From Bipolaris cookei (lineage: Eukaryota > Ascomycota > Dothideomycetes > Pleosporales > Pleosporaceae): DNA of 64,000 nt. Every line of letters begins with the position of its first letter. The first letter of the stretch is position 1. The notes beneath the pieces are model-generated. The model did no database searches, was not told where the DNA came from, and worked only from the letters and a program-made list of their open reading frames with translations. The translations under genes were made by a program, and so were the position numbers. Below are positions 1-12,282 of the stretch, one piece after another. The stretch is taken from the NCBI GenBank assembly GCA_002286855.1, contig NRSV01000072.1, positions 1 to 64,000 on the forward strand. Direction: 5' to 3'.

Positions 1-669
1 ACAGCACAACGTACCAAATTGTAACTAGGTAGATAGAACGGCCTTTGGCCAAAGTCCTACATAGCCAACGGCTGATACAGGACTATAATGGAATAATAAT
101 AATGATGTCGTCAACGTACATTTTCGGCCGGAGCTCGGACATGTCAATTATGAACTTGTTTAGTGGAGCGTACCCCACGCAGCGCGATCGCAGACGGAAA
201 CGCACAATGTTCAAATCTAAACTAGTTACATTTCATACCTGCTACAAACCTATGGATTGGTCACATTTGGATTTTAACGAAGACTCCGAGTCGAACTTTA
301 TTTTTTGAGAATATTCCGAAACTTTAACGTTATTTGTAATAATCTAAATGGTATCTTTGAAGAAGAAAAACAGCCATCCAGAGATGAGCCGAAGCCTAAA
401 ACATGCATGTACTCAAGAAGTATAAATTATCCAGACCAGACGGCTCCTTCGCCAAACGACCTGAATTCCAAAATCGTCAGCTACCTCTGGTAGAAAGCAA
501 ACGCCGAATAACCTCTTTCGAGGGAGGTATATGCAAAATAAGCCCTATATATACAAGCGAAGAACGCAATTGCAAACAACTATTGCAACAATAGAGTGGT
601 GGTGGGCGAGAAGCGGTAGAAAAATGAAGGCCCAATCACGATTAGATGTGATTAAAGTTGTCTGTCCGA
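1..669. other. Intergenic, no gene seen
   Basis: Only short unrelated open frames occur here. It lies downstream of the PH/LRR gene, so it should hold that gene's 3' UTR and polyadenylation signals. No repeat or RNA gene was recognised. Confidence 0.6.
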
Positions 670-3600
670 CTACTTTGAGAATGGAAATCCGACCGGTGTA
701 CTACCAAAAGACATTTCGAGCTCTTTTTCCAAAGGTGTACTGTCGTAGTCAATGTCTATCATCGGCGTCGTAGTTATTTCCGGAAGTAGGCTACCGAGCT
801 GTAGATCCTTCTCTGCAGTAGGAGTGCTCTCGATGGTAACTTTTTCAAGAATCTTGCCTAAACTGTTTGCCGTATCTGGCCTTTCAAATTCTTCCTCATC
901 GACATCCATGGCTGTTGGTATGCCGTGCGCGATGTTGTAATTGCGCGTCAAGTACTGCTGCAGACGATATTCTTGCCTGGCCCAACTCTCGTCAACTAGC
1001 CCCAGCGCGGCCTTGATGTCTTGGTCTGACAGACCCGTCGGGTAGTTGGGCTCTTTTGCAGTCTTGCTGACCACTCTGTTTGCGATTCTGCTTCGAACAG
1101 AGGATGATTTTGATTGGTTGTTTGTTGGCAAATCGTCACGCATTGATTTGACTTGGTCTTCCGTTTGCTTGAGCGCCATTTGGCGGGACTCATGCATGGA
1201 TGGAAGATATAGGAGGGTAGTATTTCGATGAAGCGCATTAACAAGATCCGTGAAGCCAGTCAAGGCAATACCATTATCTTCACAGTATAGATATTGCAGG
1301 GTATTATTGACCTTGAGCACATCTGCAAGGGTACTCGCGCCTTGTACGCCCAGCTTTTGATCTAATTTTGTTAGTTTCTTGACTATCCTATACTCAAGAC
1401 CATGAACTTACACCTGATGTACAAAGCACGCAATGTTTTGTTGCGCTGAAGTCCTCGCAACGCTCGGTTGATACCGACGCCTAATTTGGTTGTTTCAAGG
1501 CGAGAGTCTTCGCCAGAGATATCGAGCCACTCAAGGCTTTTGTTATCAGCGAACATCTTTTCTAATGCTTGGCACGTCTCTTCTGAAGCGTCACATGGTA
1601 GAGATGCTCGCGAGATATCTAACTGTCGAATAGTGTTATTGGCGGCCAAAGCGAGTATCATCTTCCGAAAGTCGGTGTCTTCTTCAAACTCAAGCAAACG
1701 AAGAGTGAAGCTCGACGGGGCGAGGCCATTAGCGATTGCTTTTGTTAACGCGTCCAAGTCTTCCTCGATTCTATTCTCGCTGACATCAAGATGGAGGTCG
1801 CGAGCCTTGCCCGGATGTTCGGTCATTGCGTGCAGAAGAAAAGCAATGTCCCTTCCAGTAAGAAAGCAATGATCTAACTTTATCTCGCGAAGGGCTGACG
1901 ACCGTTTGTAGTTAGAAAGGTAGCCGGCGATGGCATCAACGGTAGCCGCATTGAGCGATGTTCCGCTAAGGATCAGCTCTTGTAATCTCCAGCCTTGGAA
2001 TGTCTCAACGGATATTAGGGATTCAAGACCAGACGATCGCGCAAGATGTGAGAGATTCAGTCGTGTGAGATAGCCAAAAACGCCGATTTGAGAGTCGAAA
2101 ATGCTTGGTGAAAGGCGGAAAGGATTGGACGATAGATCGATGGCTTCTAGTGTGGTTTCTTGCGCACGCAATGCGTCTAGGACAAGAGACAATGCACGGT
2201 CGGTAAGACCACACCCGCTCAATTCTAGTCCCCTTAGATGGCAAGCTCGCTCGACACCTGCGGCGACGAGATAATCCAAGTCGGTATCCCCCAGTTGTAT
2301 TCTGTTAAGAGCTATCCAATCGACGTTTGTTGTTTGGTATTTGCACAGTGGAAACAGCGCTTCCACGATGGCGCAGCCCTGGTCTCTTGCACTACCTCTG
2401 GATTCCCCGTGGTCGCTGGGTTTCCGCGTGATACAACCCGAAAAGTCCATTCTTCGAAGCTTCCGGTTTGTCAGGGCCAATGCGCGGATCTCCTGCACCA
2501 ATAGACAAGATCGCTCTAATTCTTCGATATCCAAGCGCGCGTACGTGCCGCGTTTTGTCTTAAGACAAAGATGCTCTGCGCCATTTGGGTCTTTAAGCCC
2601 ATTCAAAATATCCAGGTGTACATCTTTGAATGAGATTCCACCAAACGTTTCGTTGTACCTCAAGGCACGCATTACAGCAAGGAGTTCAAGTGTAGTATAC
2701 TGGGCTCTCCGGGAGTTGGGTGGAAGGAGCTCGAACCGTGGAGAGTCTTCTGGTGGATACGTAATCTGATAGCTAATGTTCTCTGGCTGGACGTCATAAG
2801 CGATACAATAACCTATTAAAGTGCGATCCAGAGAGTCAGGGTCCATAGGGTGTGGGCTCTCTTGTCGTACAATGTCTTGGTGTACCTCCTCGGGGACCAG
2901 AAAATCCAATGGGCGCGTCTCCCATTCCGGTCTTAGACTAGCTTCAACATATTGTAGGCGAACAGCTATGTCTCGTGAGGCAAGCGACGCCAGTTGAAGC
3001 ACCTTTGGTCTTTCTAGAGGTTTTCTGCATGCTGTCAGAGTTGCTCTCGCTATGGGCATTCGAGCACGTACCTGAAGGTCAACTGAAAAGTATCATCAAT
3101 CTCGTTGACACGAACTTCAGTCAGGGTCAGGATACCATGTGACAATTGTGTGTTTTGGGACACCAAGGATGGACTGGAAGATCGTTGCGAAGGCGGCTTG
3201 AATAACGGGATGATGTGTACTTTATGCACGCCAATTGCAAGAAAACATACTGAAGCAGATGCCTTTGTCAGATCATCAGATGAAGATCTGGCTGTGGTTT
3301 TCCCTTGGGGCCTGAGGACAACTTTGTATATGGCATAGTGTGGAGGCACATAGTCTCGCTCTGCTTCTACGACGCGCGCAGCCAGATGGGAGTTATGTGC
3401 AGAGATGGGCTTTGCATCACAGAGTCGGGCTGCATTGGCGGCATGTCTTATGATCTTGAGCCAAGCAAACATGTCTTCGGGATCGCCGAATTGGAGAGTC
3501 ATGGAAGAGGCATGATTGGACTCATCATCCAGGTAATACAGCTCGAGGGCAAAGTGCGGCCGTCCGTCGTCTAAGTGGTATGCGGCAACAATGTGACGCA

Positions 3601-4288
3601 GGGGAATTCCTTGATGACGATCACCAGACGATTCTGAGGCTAGGGACTGGAGCTCATGTGTTGATCCAATAGAGGGGCTGTGGCTGTGTCTGTATGTACT
3701 CAAGCGATGCGAGGATGAGACCTTACGATACTCAGTTCCATCGCCTGGAATCAAGTGCACTGGGGCGCATTCGGCAAAAGCCTCAGCTGCTTTGGATTGG
3801 CCCTTGAAGCGGATTAGATGCTTCTCGGTCAGTACCAAATATTCCTTCTTCTTCCTGAACATGGAACTGCTCGTCTGCACCTCTCCATGGTGCAAGACCT
3901 GAAGATTGTTCACATCTTCGAACAAGTATTCTCCAAAAATAGTCGAGTTCCGCGTCGAGGTTGCCGAGAGGGGCTCGGGGTCGTCATCGCCGGGAAGTTT
4001 GTAGCCACGAAAAGAGCTGAAGACGGAGCTGGCACGCTTCAGCTGGCTCTTAGAAAGATTGGATCGGGCTGAATCAGGCGGTTCGGGGGTGTTGGAGCTG
4101 GCTCCCATGGAGCCGTTGATAGTGAATGGTTCTGCATGTTGTGATATGTCGGAGAGATTCGAAATGAAGGAGGCGGTGCGGCGCTTCCGCAGCAGATTCG
4201 AGGGCTGGGTGTCGTCCTTGCTGCTCTGGGAAGTGAGGACATTGAGAGAGCTGCGACCGAAAATGCTCCTCCGTTTGTCTTTGGACAT
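670..4288 (-). CDS. PH-like and leucine-rich-repeat protein
   Basis: Three exons: 4288-3072, 3024-1412 and 1361-670, with introns of 47 and 50 nt (second donor GTAAGT, acceptor TTAG), giving 1173 residues. The first about 110 residues are Ser/Thr-rich and look disordered. Residues about 130-285 resemble a PH domain (FRKKKEYLVLTEKHLIRFKG then a beta-rich stretch ending in DPEDMFAWLKIIRHA). Residues about 585-1060 are ribonuclease-inhibitor-type leucine-rich repeats, for example LRGLELSGCGLTDRALSLVL and LEAIDLSSNPFRL. The C-terminal tail is polar. The second splice restores an LRR that runs over the junction (LGVQGASTLADVLKVNNTLQYL), which supports the model. A PH domain plus RNI-type repeats suggests a membrane- or cortex-bound scaffold; CARMIL-like proteins share this layout, but I infer no specific function. 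No signal peptide or membrane segment was seen. Confidence 0.85.
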
Positions 4289-4528
4289 TCCGGGGTTGCA
4301 GGTTTGCGCGCACAGCCCAGTACGAGCTCAGCGGCGCGACTGTCGCATATAGAAAGTAGAACAGCCCTCGGTGGAAGAAGCAACGGATGCGCGTCGGTAG
4401 CTAGGTTGGAAAGCGTCGAGGTGTGGAGAGTGAGCCAGAAGAGTGGAGTTGGGACTGAGTGTCGAGGCGTAGCCAATGAACATGCAGGCGCAGGCGCATG
4501 CGCGAAGAAGTAAGAAGATAATAACAAT

Positions 4529-4561
<33 letters not shown>

Positions 4562-5086
4562 AGCGGGATGGTTACGGGGCAGCAGTCGCAGTGCAGACGT
4601 CAGGCTCGGATTTTTAGTGGGACGGCGTTGGCGGTGGTGGTGCAATGGCGATGTCCCATTATTCATGTGCCGTAGGTGGGCGCATATGGCATCAGGGTTT
4701 CCGGGGATGATGATGCCTTACGTTTGTCTGAACGAGGGGGACCGGCAGCCTGCTCACGCCTAAGACGCGAAAAAAATACGTACAAGCAGAACGCCCCGCA
4801 CCGGCAAAGAAGGAGGAGAAGGGGGACGCGAAGTCCACAGGGTTCTGTCTAGGTAGTAGTATTACTGTCTACAAGACATGCGCCCAATGGCGGAGTGGGT
4901 GGGCCTCTGGTGCCATCTCCGCGCGTCCTGACTGTTGCTCTTATATGTCACGTGATGCCCTCGAATAGGCGATCGCCCGGCGTTAACAAAACAAAACGCC
5001 GATGGATTTTCTGAAAATGTCGAAGCGTCACTGTCAATGTTCATCTCAACCGCCGCCCTCACTCTTCACTACGCCAACACTTTTCG
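4289..5086. promoter_or_regulatory. Divergent promoter region, PH/LRR gene and PET127
   Basis: This 798-bp gap separates two genes transcribed away from each other, so it must hold both promoters. It contains an (AAC)n microsatellite nearer the LRR gene and one palindromic TCACGTGA (4948-4955), the core bound by Cbf1-type bHLH factors, 132 bp from the PET127 start. Long Val/Thr-run frames here are only translations of the microsatellite. Confidence 0.6.
4531..4560. repeat. (AAC)10 microsatellite
   Basis: Ten perfect CAA/AAC units, preceded by imperfect AATAAC units from about 4520. It lies roughly 240-270 bp upstream of the PH/LRR start. Confidence 0.95.
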
Positions 5087-7393
5087 ATGCTGAGCCGCCA
5101 ACTGGTGCGAGCCTCGCCACGGCACTGGAACCATGCATGTTTCTTCTGCGCTGCCGAAAGCCTGCCGCGCCCGCTGCTGCGCCAGCCCTTCAGCGCCACT
5201 GCTGCTGTGCTGAAGCGAGATGTGGCTAAGAAAGCTGCAAAGTCTGCAAAATCTGCAAAATCTGCAAAGCCTGCAAAGGCTACAAAGGCTCGCAGAAAGT
5301 CAAAGAATGCCCGTGAAATAGAAGAGACCGAGGATGTAGCGGCGGACGAGCATGACGACGACATTGGCATGTCTCTCAAAGACGCACTCCTTGGTCGCAA
5401 GCCGGGAACGCAGAAACGGACAACTGGAGAACGTGAGAAGTTGAATATTAGCTCGATTCAGTCAAGAGAGCTCAAATTCGAGGCTGTGCCAGTGGAAAAA
5501 CCGCCTGTGCCCATGCTAGCCTATGGACTTGATCGCGTGCTTTTCAACCCTGGCGTGTACCGACTGCAGGACCCACGGTCAAGAGTGTACAACTTTGACC
5601 ACTACCTAGAGAGGATCATGCCAGCCCACGAGTTTGATTTCAAAGCCTTGAGCGAGTACAAGACTTCCTCCAAGGACCAAGACTTGCTCGCCTTGACAAA
5701 GAACATTGGCGCAAAGTTCACGGGCTCCACATCCAGCATGTCGGGCATCCTGCAGCACTTCCATTTCGTTCTGTCCAACTTTCGAAAGCTCAACCACGAC
5801 ATGCTCTCACGCCAGTTCCCAGATCCGTCTGCAAATTTTTCGAAAATCACTCTCGGTCCCAGTACTATCTTTCTGAGACATAAGGACGGCATCTATGCAA
5901 TTGACGCAGACAAGTCCTACGACAGACCCAATATTATGAGTTGGCTTGGCCATTCTCTGGAAAAGTTGCTCACGACTGAGCGAAGCGAGTTCGAAAGATA
6001 TCGTAGATCGAACCCTGAGCAGGCCCCTGCAGAGGATAATTCCAGCCGTTGCTATCACTATTCGAAGCAAGGTAACATTATGATGCGGTCCCAACTGGAT
6101 GCAGTCGACCCCCGACTCCCCGGAACGGGAGTTTTCGATTTGAAGACGAGGGCTGTTGTTTCGATTCGTATGAACCACAAAGAATACGAAGAAGGCTCGG
6201 GTTACCAGCTACGACATGCGCTGGGCGAGTGGGAGTCTTTTGAGCGTGAGTTCTATGACATGACACGTGCCACGCTGCTCAAATACTCACTGCAAGTCCG
6301 GATGGGGCGAATGGATGGCATTTTCGTCGCCTTTCACAACATTGAGCGCATCTTTGGCTTTCAGTATCTCAGCTTACCAGATATGGATGCTGTTCTTCAT
6401 GGACAGCACGACACATCCTTGGGAGACGAGGAGTTCAAGGTCTCTATCAGCCTGGTTGATGAACTTCTAACCAAGGCTACCACTCAGTTCCCCGATACAG
6501 TAAGCTACTTTTGTCGACTTCATATTTATAGTCATTCACTAATTCGGACATAGTCTTTGAGGTTGCATTTTGAAGCACGCGAAGGCAAGACGCCCTTCAT
6601 GTACGTGTTTGCTGAGCCCGTCACTGAGGAGCAAGCGGACGAGATTCAACAGGCCGGAGAAACTGCTCAACAAGACTTTGCGCGGGATATTGTGGGTATA
6701 CCAGAAGATGATCGGAGAACTCAAGAAGCTTGGCAAGACATCCAAGACGATGTTGACGAGCAAATCAGTGAGGATCAGAAAAGCATCTCGATAGCCGAGA
6801 GTAGCGAAGCCGATGCATCTCAGCAAGAAGCACTCGATGCTTCCGAGGACGCGTCCGAAGACGTTTCTAAAGAGCCTACTGAGGAAGCTGCTGACGAAAC
6901 CGTTGAGGAGCTTGCCGAGGAGTCTACTAATGATGGAGATGAGGAAAGCGTAGGAGGTGTAGAGGATATACCTGAACCTAACTCGGTCTCGGAGGGACCA
7001 TTGATGGGGTGGACATTGAGCATCCGTAATCTGGTGAACGGGGGCTACGTCGAGAGGCCCGTCGACTTTACAGAACAAGACGAGTGGAAGGTTGAGTACC
7101 ACATCAAGGAGATTCCAGAGCAGACTCGCTGGAGACTGTACAACGCACTGAAAGAGCGGCGGCGTCAACTGATTGGACTGGATGAAGAGGAGACGGACAA
7201 GAAGCTCAAGCCCTACCGTGATCTGATCTCAAGGTTCAGCCACCGCGGGCGGCAATGGAGAATAGAGCAAGATCAGCTTAACAAATCAAAGGGAGTGCAG
7301 GTGTTCCGGCCACTCGGGCCTGGCTCCGATGCTGCACGCGAACATGATGAAGCTGCGACAGCAAAGACGGAGGAGACTACAAAGGTTGAATGA
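5087..7393 (+). CDS. PET127: Mitochondrial mRNA processing protein Pet127
   Basis: Two exons, 5087-6499 and 6554-7393, joined in phase 0 over a 54-nt intron (donor GTAAGC, acceptor ATAG); 750 residues. In yeast Pet127 is a membrane-associated mitochondrial protein needed for 5'-end trimming and turnover of mitochondrial RNAs. The family core is recognisable from about residue 115 (FEAVPVEKPPVPMLAYGLDR, PGVYRLQDPRSRVYNFDHYL, SSMSGILQHFHFVLSNFR) to about residue 500 and again after the intron. The N-terminus (MLSRQLVRASPRHWNHACFF) is rich in Arg and free of acids, as in a matrix presequence, which favours this ATG. A Lys/Ala/Ser repeat (SAK units, residues about 45-68) follows. An acidic, Glu/Asp/Ser-rich insert of about 110 residues interrupts the C-terminal part; this is probably a disordered loop peculiar to this lineage. 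Confidence 0.9.
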
Positions 7394-7997
7394 AGAAGCG
7401 ATAGAGTCTGGGGCAACCAAGAGAAGAACGAAGAGATATTGGATGGTGTGCTCAATATCTCCGTCATATTAGCAGCCGTTGCTGTTACATGGACAAGGAA
7501 TTATTCACTATTCCAAGAATGGCGCGAATAAGTATGAAGATATGAGTGTACGCTTCAGGGTTGTCATGTAAGATAAATGTACAATAGAACAAAAGCTACG
7601 AAGCGGGAAACATGAAGCAGTTTGTGCATGTTTGGAGCCATGTGCGGCATTGACCGTTAGGTGCATGTGTGACGCAATAATAGTCAACTGTGCATAGCAT
7701 CCCTGCTCTTCTACCCGCAATTGGCGACGTGAAAGCTCCGCATAGCTCCTCCGCAAAGCTCACGCCTTATGCTCCCCGCCATGACTGCTGCCAGACAAGA
7801 CACAAGCGTGCCTTCTCCGCATATCGCCAGTCCGCGCTCATTTCTTTGGTGTTTATAGGCCGTTGCCGCTGCCAAACGCGTTTGCGCCCGCTTGCCTGCC
7901 GTCCCGCTCCCGCCCAAAGACCTTTACCAGGCACCCTGCGCAAGCAACACCTCTGAACCCCCACTCCACCACACCCGACCAGACCACCACCACCACC
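7394..7997. other. Intergenic, promoter side of UBA/UIM gene
   Basis: Holds the PET127 3' UTR and the promoter of the next gene. A CA/CC-rich leader (about 7920-7997) precedes the start codon. Open frames here are short and do not resemble proteins. Confidence 0.55.
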
Positions 7998-10654
7998 ATG
8001 GAGGCGGCAGATGTGGAGGCCAACATCGACCTCCTGCTCAGCTTCGGTGCCGACCAGCTGGACAGAACGGAGGCTAGACAGCTACTCGCGGTACGAAAGG
8101 CACCCCGCTCAAGCACATCGCCCGCGCTTTATGCGCATGGGCTAACAGCATTTCGCAGAATCATGGCAACAGCGTCGAAGCCGCCATGGATAAATACTTC
8201 AGCAGCATGGAGCAACAAGGCGGCATCTCGGTACTGAAATCCCATCTGCGTAACTCCCAGCCCAAGTGGGATGAGACTGTTTTTGGAGGTGCTATGTACG
8301 GTGCCGACGATGCAACCGTTCCCAGTATGTTGGCCTGGACTCCACAACATATCGAGGGATAATGTGGCTAACAGGCGCTCGTGTCAGGTTTCAATATTGA
8401 CTACGCTCCAGGACATGACAACTACCCCCACAGCAATGTCAATAGCAGAGCACCCACGCGCCCACCTTCTCGGACCAGCATCGCCTCCAACCAAGCCCAG
8501 GCCGGCGACGCCCCAATGCAGAGTCAGTCTATTGCGCTCAGTACTACGCCCGACATTCACCGTACTGATTGAGAGATAGGCATAGAAGACCAAGAGAGTG
8601 GGGTCATTGGCTCAAACTCCAACTTCAGGCCAGCTACTGGAGATAATTACGAAACCTCTCAATGGGCCTTGGTATCCACAGCCACCGAGATCATCGCCGA
8701 CCCAATACCTATCCAGCGAAAGCGCGAACAAGGTCAGCCCGCTATCCTCAAGCCGTCGTCCAACTTCAACTATCTATCCAGTCTCATTCCCATCATACAT
8801 TCAATACCACTATTTCGGAATGCGCTCCTATGTCCCGGCATACTACAAGAGGACTATTGGATAGGCGAAGATTGGTGGAGAGGCAATCCAACTGAGACTG
8901 GGCGCATATTCGATGACAGCATAGGCCGTTCAGAAGCTCACAACTTGGAGATTATCCACGAGGCACAGCGTCTCATGGCTTTCCTCGACAACACGGACAG
9001 GATCTACGGATCAGTGAATGCCTTACTGCAGACCGAGGCTTGGGCAGAAAACCAGTCGGCTGTCGAGGATCCTGACGACGATTTGCTCAAGTTCCTAGTT
9101 ATGTGGGGCTTTGCGGTACAGAGTCATGTACCGAATGTCGAGTTGAATGGTCTTCTTCGTTCCACTGTCAATGTCGCGGGAACAACACAAGAAAGCTTTG
9201 CGCTCGACACCACTGTCACACGAGATCAGTCAAGGCCCGACTTCAATTTATATGATGTCCTCGACGACACACTCTTTTCCTCAGCAGTAGGAAGCGCGCA
9301 CATACGCGACGCCAGCAATGTCCTCATTATCCGCCTGACCTCGTCAAACACAGAGGCGTCCGATCTTGGATGTCGTGTACCAGCCACTCTCTATGTCGAC
9401 CGCTACCTCGAGAAGAACAAGCATGTCATTGACAGCATGTACAGCGATATCAGACAGCATGAAGAGCAGCTGAATTCCATCCAGAAACAGCTGGAAAAGC
9501 TGAAATACTATACTCCAAAGAAGGCCGGTGCCAAGAAAGTGGAATCACTACAACTGCTTCGAACCAGCATGACCACATATGAACATCCAGAGGCAGATGA
9601 TTCCCCCGAGGATGCACTGGTCTTATCCCAGCTTCAAGACCTCTATAAAAGTATTGAGGACAAGCTTGCGACACTTGAGAAGCAGACTGAGCACACGAAG
9701 AACATGATTGTCGGTATCTCTGGTAGATTCAAGCCCCGCGTAGACGATGGTGCTACGGACGATGATACTGGGGACGCTATAGGTGGTGCGGCTGGGAAGG
9801 CTGCAACAGAGTCTGTAGAACCAGTCAAAGTTGATTTCCCGGAGGGCCAGACACCAGAGGATTCCATGCACTACCCATATCATCTCCATGGCGTGGCCAC
9901 TCGCCGTGACGTAGTCTATGTGCGACACCCAGACATCCAATCCGATGTTCCAGGCGCAATGCAGTGGTGGCGAATGCAGTACGACTCTGAATCTTCGAAC
10001 CCAATAATAAGGCGGGACCGCCTCACGCTCCAAGAGGTTATTGAGCGAGCGACTACCGAATCTGCTTCGGCACTTCTCGTCTACGCCAACGATGACGCCA
10101 TGTCAGTCGAGCCCGTACCACTAGCAAAGCCCCTCCTCGATTTCGTCAAGCGCGACAATCTCAACTTCCTGGAAGAGTTGCAAAAGAACGCAACAGGTTG
10201 GAAATGTTACAACGACTACGACAATGCCGCTCAGACAAGTTGGGATACCGGCACAGCGCGGTGGGACAAACCTCCCGTAGGAGACTGGGTCGAAGATACT
10301 TTTCCCGCAGACAACAACGACTGGAGCCAAATATCCACCAAGGAACTCCACGATCGCGCTCGCAATGATTCAAACATGAGTTCTGCTACTTTGACTCCAA
10401 ATACAGAAGTTGACGACGACGTCAACGACAACGCTTCTGGTGCGGCCGTCCAACCTTATCCCGCCCGACCCGCGGTTTCTCAGCTCAGCAATGCGAGTAG
10501 CGAGACTGTAGGTAGAAGCGACGATATTATGGATGTTGATACCCAGAAGTTACAGAATAAGGTGTTGTTCTCGGATGTGGATATGCCGGATGCGATGGAT
10601 GAGGTTGATGCACGGCATGGGAAGGCTGTGGAGGAGATGAAAAAGGGTGGGTAG
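7998..10654 (+). CDS. UBA/UIM protein, inactive USP25/28-like deubiquitinase
   Basis: Four exons: 7998-8090, 8159-8324, 8388-8540 and 8580-10654; 828 residues. The last intron is only 39 nt; a donor at 8523 also keeps frame, but I prefer 8541 because it completes a ubiquitin-interacting motif (QSIALSIEDQESG). Residues about 8-52 form a UBA-like domain (IDLLLSFGADQLDRTEAR, then NHGNSVEAAMDKYFSSM). Residues about 190-225 resemble the USP Cys box: NYLSSLIPIIHSIPLFRNAL lines up with the segment after the catalytic Cys, but the Cys position is Asn201. A His-box-like block starts near residue 571 (YHLHGVATRRDVVYV) and ends SASALLVYAND, with Arg where the catalytic His should be. A coiled coil lies around residues 410-500. 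I infer a ubiquitin-binding pseudoenzyme. The fungal family is usually annotated only as ubiquitin interaction motif protein. Confidence 0.8.
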
Positions 10655-11167
10655 TTGTGTGCCATTTAAGTTGTGGTACTTGGGGTATTGTTTACGAAGG
10701 AAATGCATGGGTTGGCGTCCTGAGGCTTGTCGCTCGGTGTTGGGGCGGCTGGTGAACGGGTAGGTGTAAGGAAGTTGGTATCGTATGATTTGTAGTGTAA
10801 TACTGAACATGCCACTCTACCTATTCAATCCCGCGTCTGATTGTCCTAGTTTTGTGACTTTTAATCTTTTTCCTACACTTTTCTCTGCTACAAAACGATT
10901 TTATGTAAGTTCTCAAGAATATGTGTGCAAAAGCTTAACTGATAGTTTTTGGTCTTGCACTCAGCCTTATTTTCTTTTTGTTGACCTGAACAAAGGCATA
11001 TGAGAATATGAAATATTTTACTTGTAGAAGAGTTTGGGGTGTATGTTTCATACTGAAATCACGCATCCATTAATCTCACTTCATAATCTCCATCTAGTAC
11101 ACCATCTCATTGTCATAATTATGGTATCCCTCTCCTACAATAATAGCCTTTGCTTTTCCCCAGCCCC
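10655..11167. other. Intergenic between convergent genes
   Basis: AT-rich stretch between two genes that end facing each other; expected to carry both 3' UTRs. Nothing else was recognised. Confidence 0.55.
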
Positions 11168-12282
11168 TTACCCCTGCATCTCGATTCCGCCCGAGCCATG
11201 CAATACCTCGCCCGTGCAGTACGATCCCAACGGCGACGCAAGATGCACATAGCACGTGGCCATCTCAACAGGCATGCCTGGCCGATTCAACGGACAAGCC
11301 CCCACGCCCAGCGACTCCATTGCATCTGCAGGGTTGTTCTTGGTTGCAGGTTGAAGCGGCGTCCAGCTAGATGATTATTATGAGTAATTAGTATTATTGC
11401 TTTGAAAAAGGAAAGAAATAACGATAATAGCAGTGGCATGTACGAACTCAGAGCGAGAAACTTACATGATTCCAGGCGCGACTGCGTTGACTCTGATTCC
11501 CTTTGGTGCTTGCTGCTGCGCCAGACCCCTGGTAAAGGTTGCGATTGCGCCTTTGGTAGATGCGTAGTCGAGGAGTGTGGGGTTGGACATGTAGGCTGCG
11601 ACAGAGGTGCTGTTGACGATGCAATCGCCGCGCTTCATGTGCTTGAGCGCGTACTTGCTCATTGCGAACATGGAAATGACGTTTGTCTGGAATGTTTTCT
11701 CTGTTACATCGAGGTCGATCTCGGTAATGTCGGTAGCCATTTCTTGCATTGCGGCTTTTTGATTTTTCATCAATCAGCACATTCTTCTTTGACGGGCTTG
11801 TAAATGCATACAAAAAAGAGGAAGAAGGAAAACTCACCATTGTTGACCAGTACATTCAACTTTCCAAATACCTTCATGTGCTGCTCAACGGCTTGCTCGC
11901 AGTTCTTGCGCTTCCGCAAATTGAGTTGCATGAGGTTGGCTTTGCGGCCCGCCTCTTCAATTTTCTTCTTCACGTACTGCGCGTCTTCCTCTTCCTCGGG
12001 CAAATACACAATGCTTACATCTGCGCCTTCTCTTGCAAACAAAATGGCGACTGCGCGTCCAATGCCAGAGTCGCCACCAGTGATTAGCGCTGCTTTGCCT
12101 TGGAGCAGGCTACGGCCTTCGTATTCTTTGAGATACGGCTTCTGGTTGTCGTCCCAGAATTCGAGGCGCGACCATTCTGCTTTTTGCTCCATTTTGGCAT
12201 CGAGACCGGGTCCACCTTCTTGGTTTTGCGCTGTGATTGACGTCGCGGGGTACGCGGTGACGGGGCTGTTGTCGTCGCTCAT
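11168..12282 (-). CDS. Short-chain dehydrogenase/reductase, stress-protein type
   Basis: Three exons: 12282-11838, 11754-11466 and 11366-11168; 310 residues. It belongs to the classical SDR group that includes bacterial general stress protein 39/YhdG-type reductases. The nucleotide-binding motif TGGDSGIGRA is at residues 68-77, NN(A) near 147-149, and the catalytic Ser (NSTSVAAY) and Tyr212-x-x-x-Lys216 (YASTK) are present. The C-terminus GEVLHGSGGIEMQG is the usual ending of this subfamily. An N-terminal extension of about 55 residues (KMEQKAEWSRLEFWDDNQKPYLKEYEG region) is also typical. It likely reduces a carbonyl with NAD(P)H in the cytosol; the substrate cannot be told. The second exon has an unusual purine-rich acceptor (AAAAAG), though it restores the expected NNA motif. 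Confidence 0.9.

Noticed and set aside
4328..4763. Frames with long Val, Thr or Leu runs on both strands
   Set aside because: They are translations of the (AAC)10 microsatellite in the divergent promoter.
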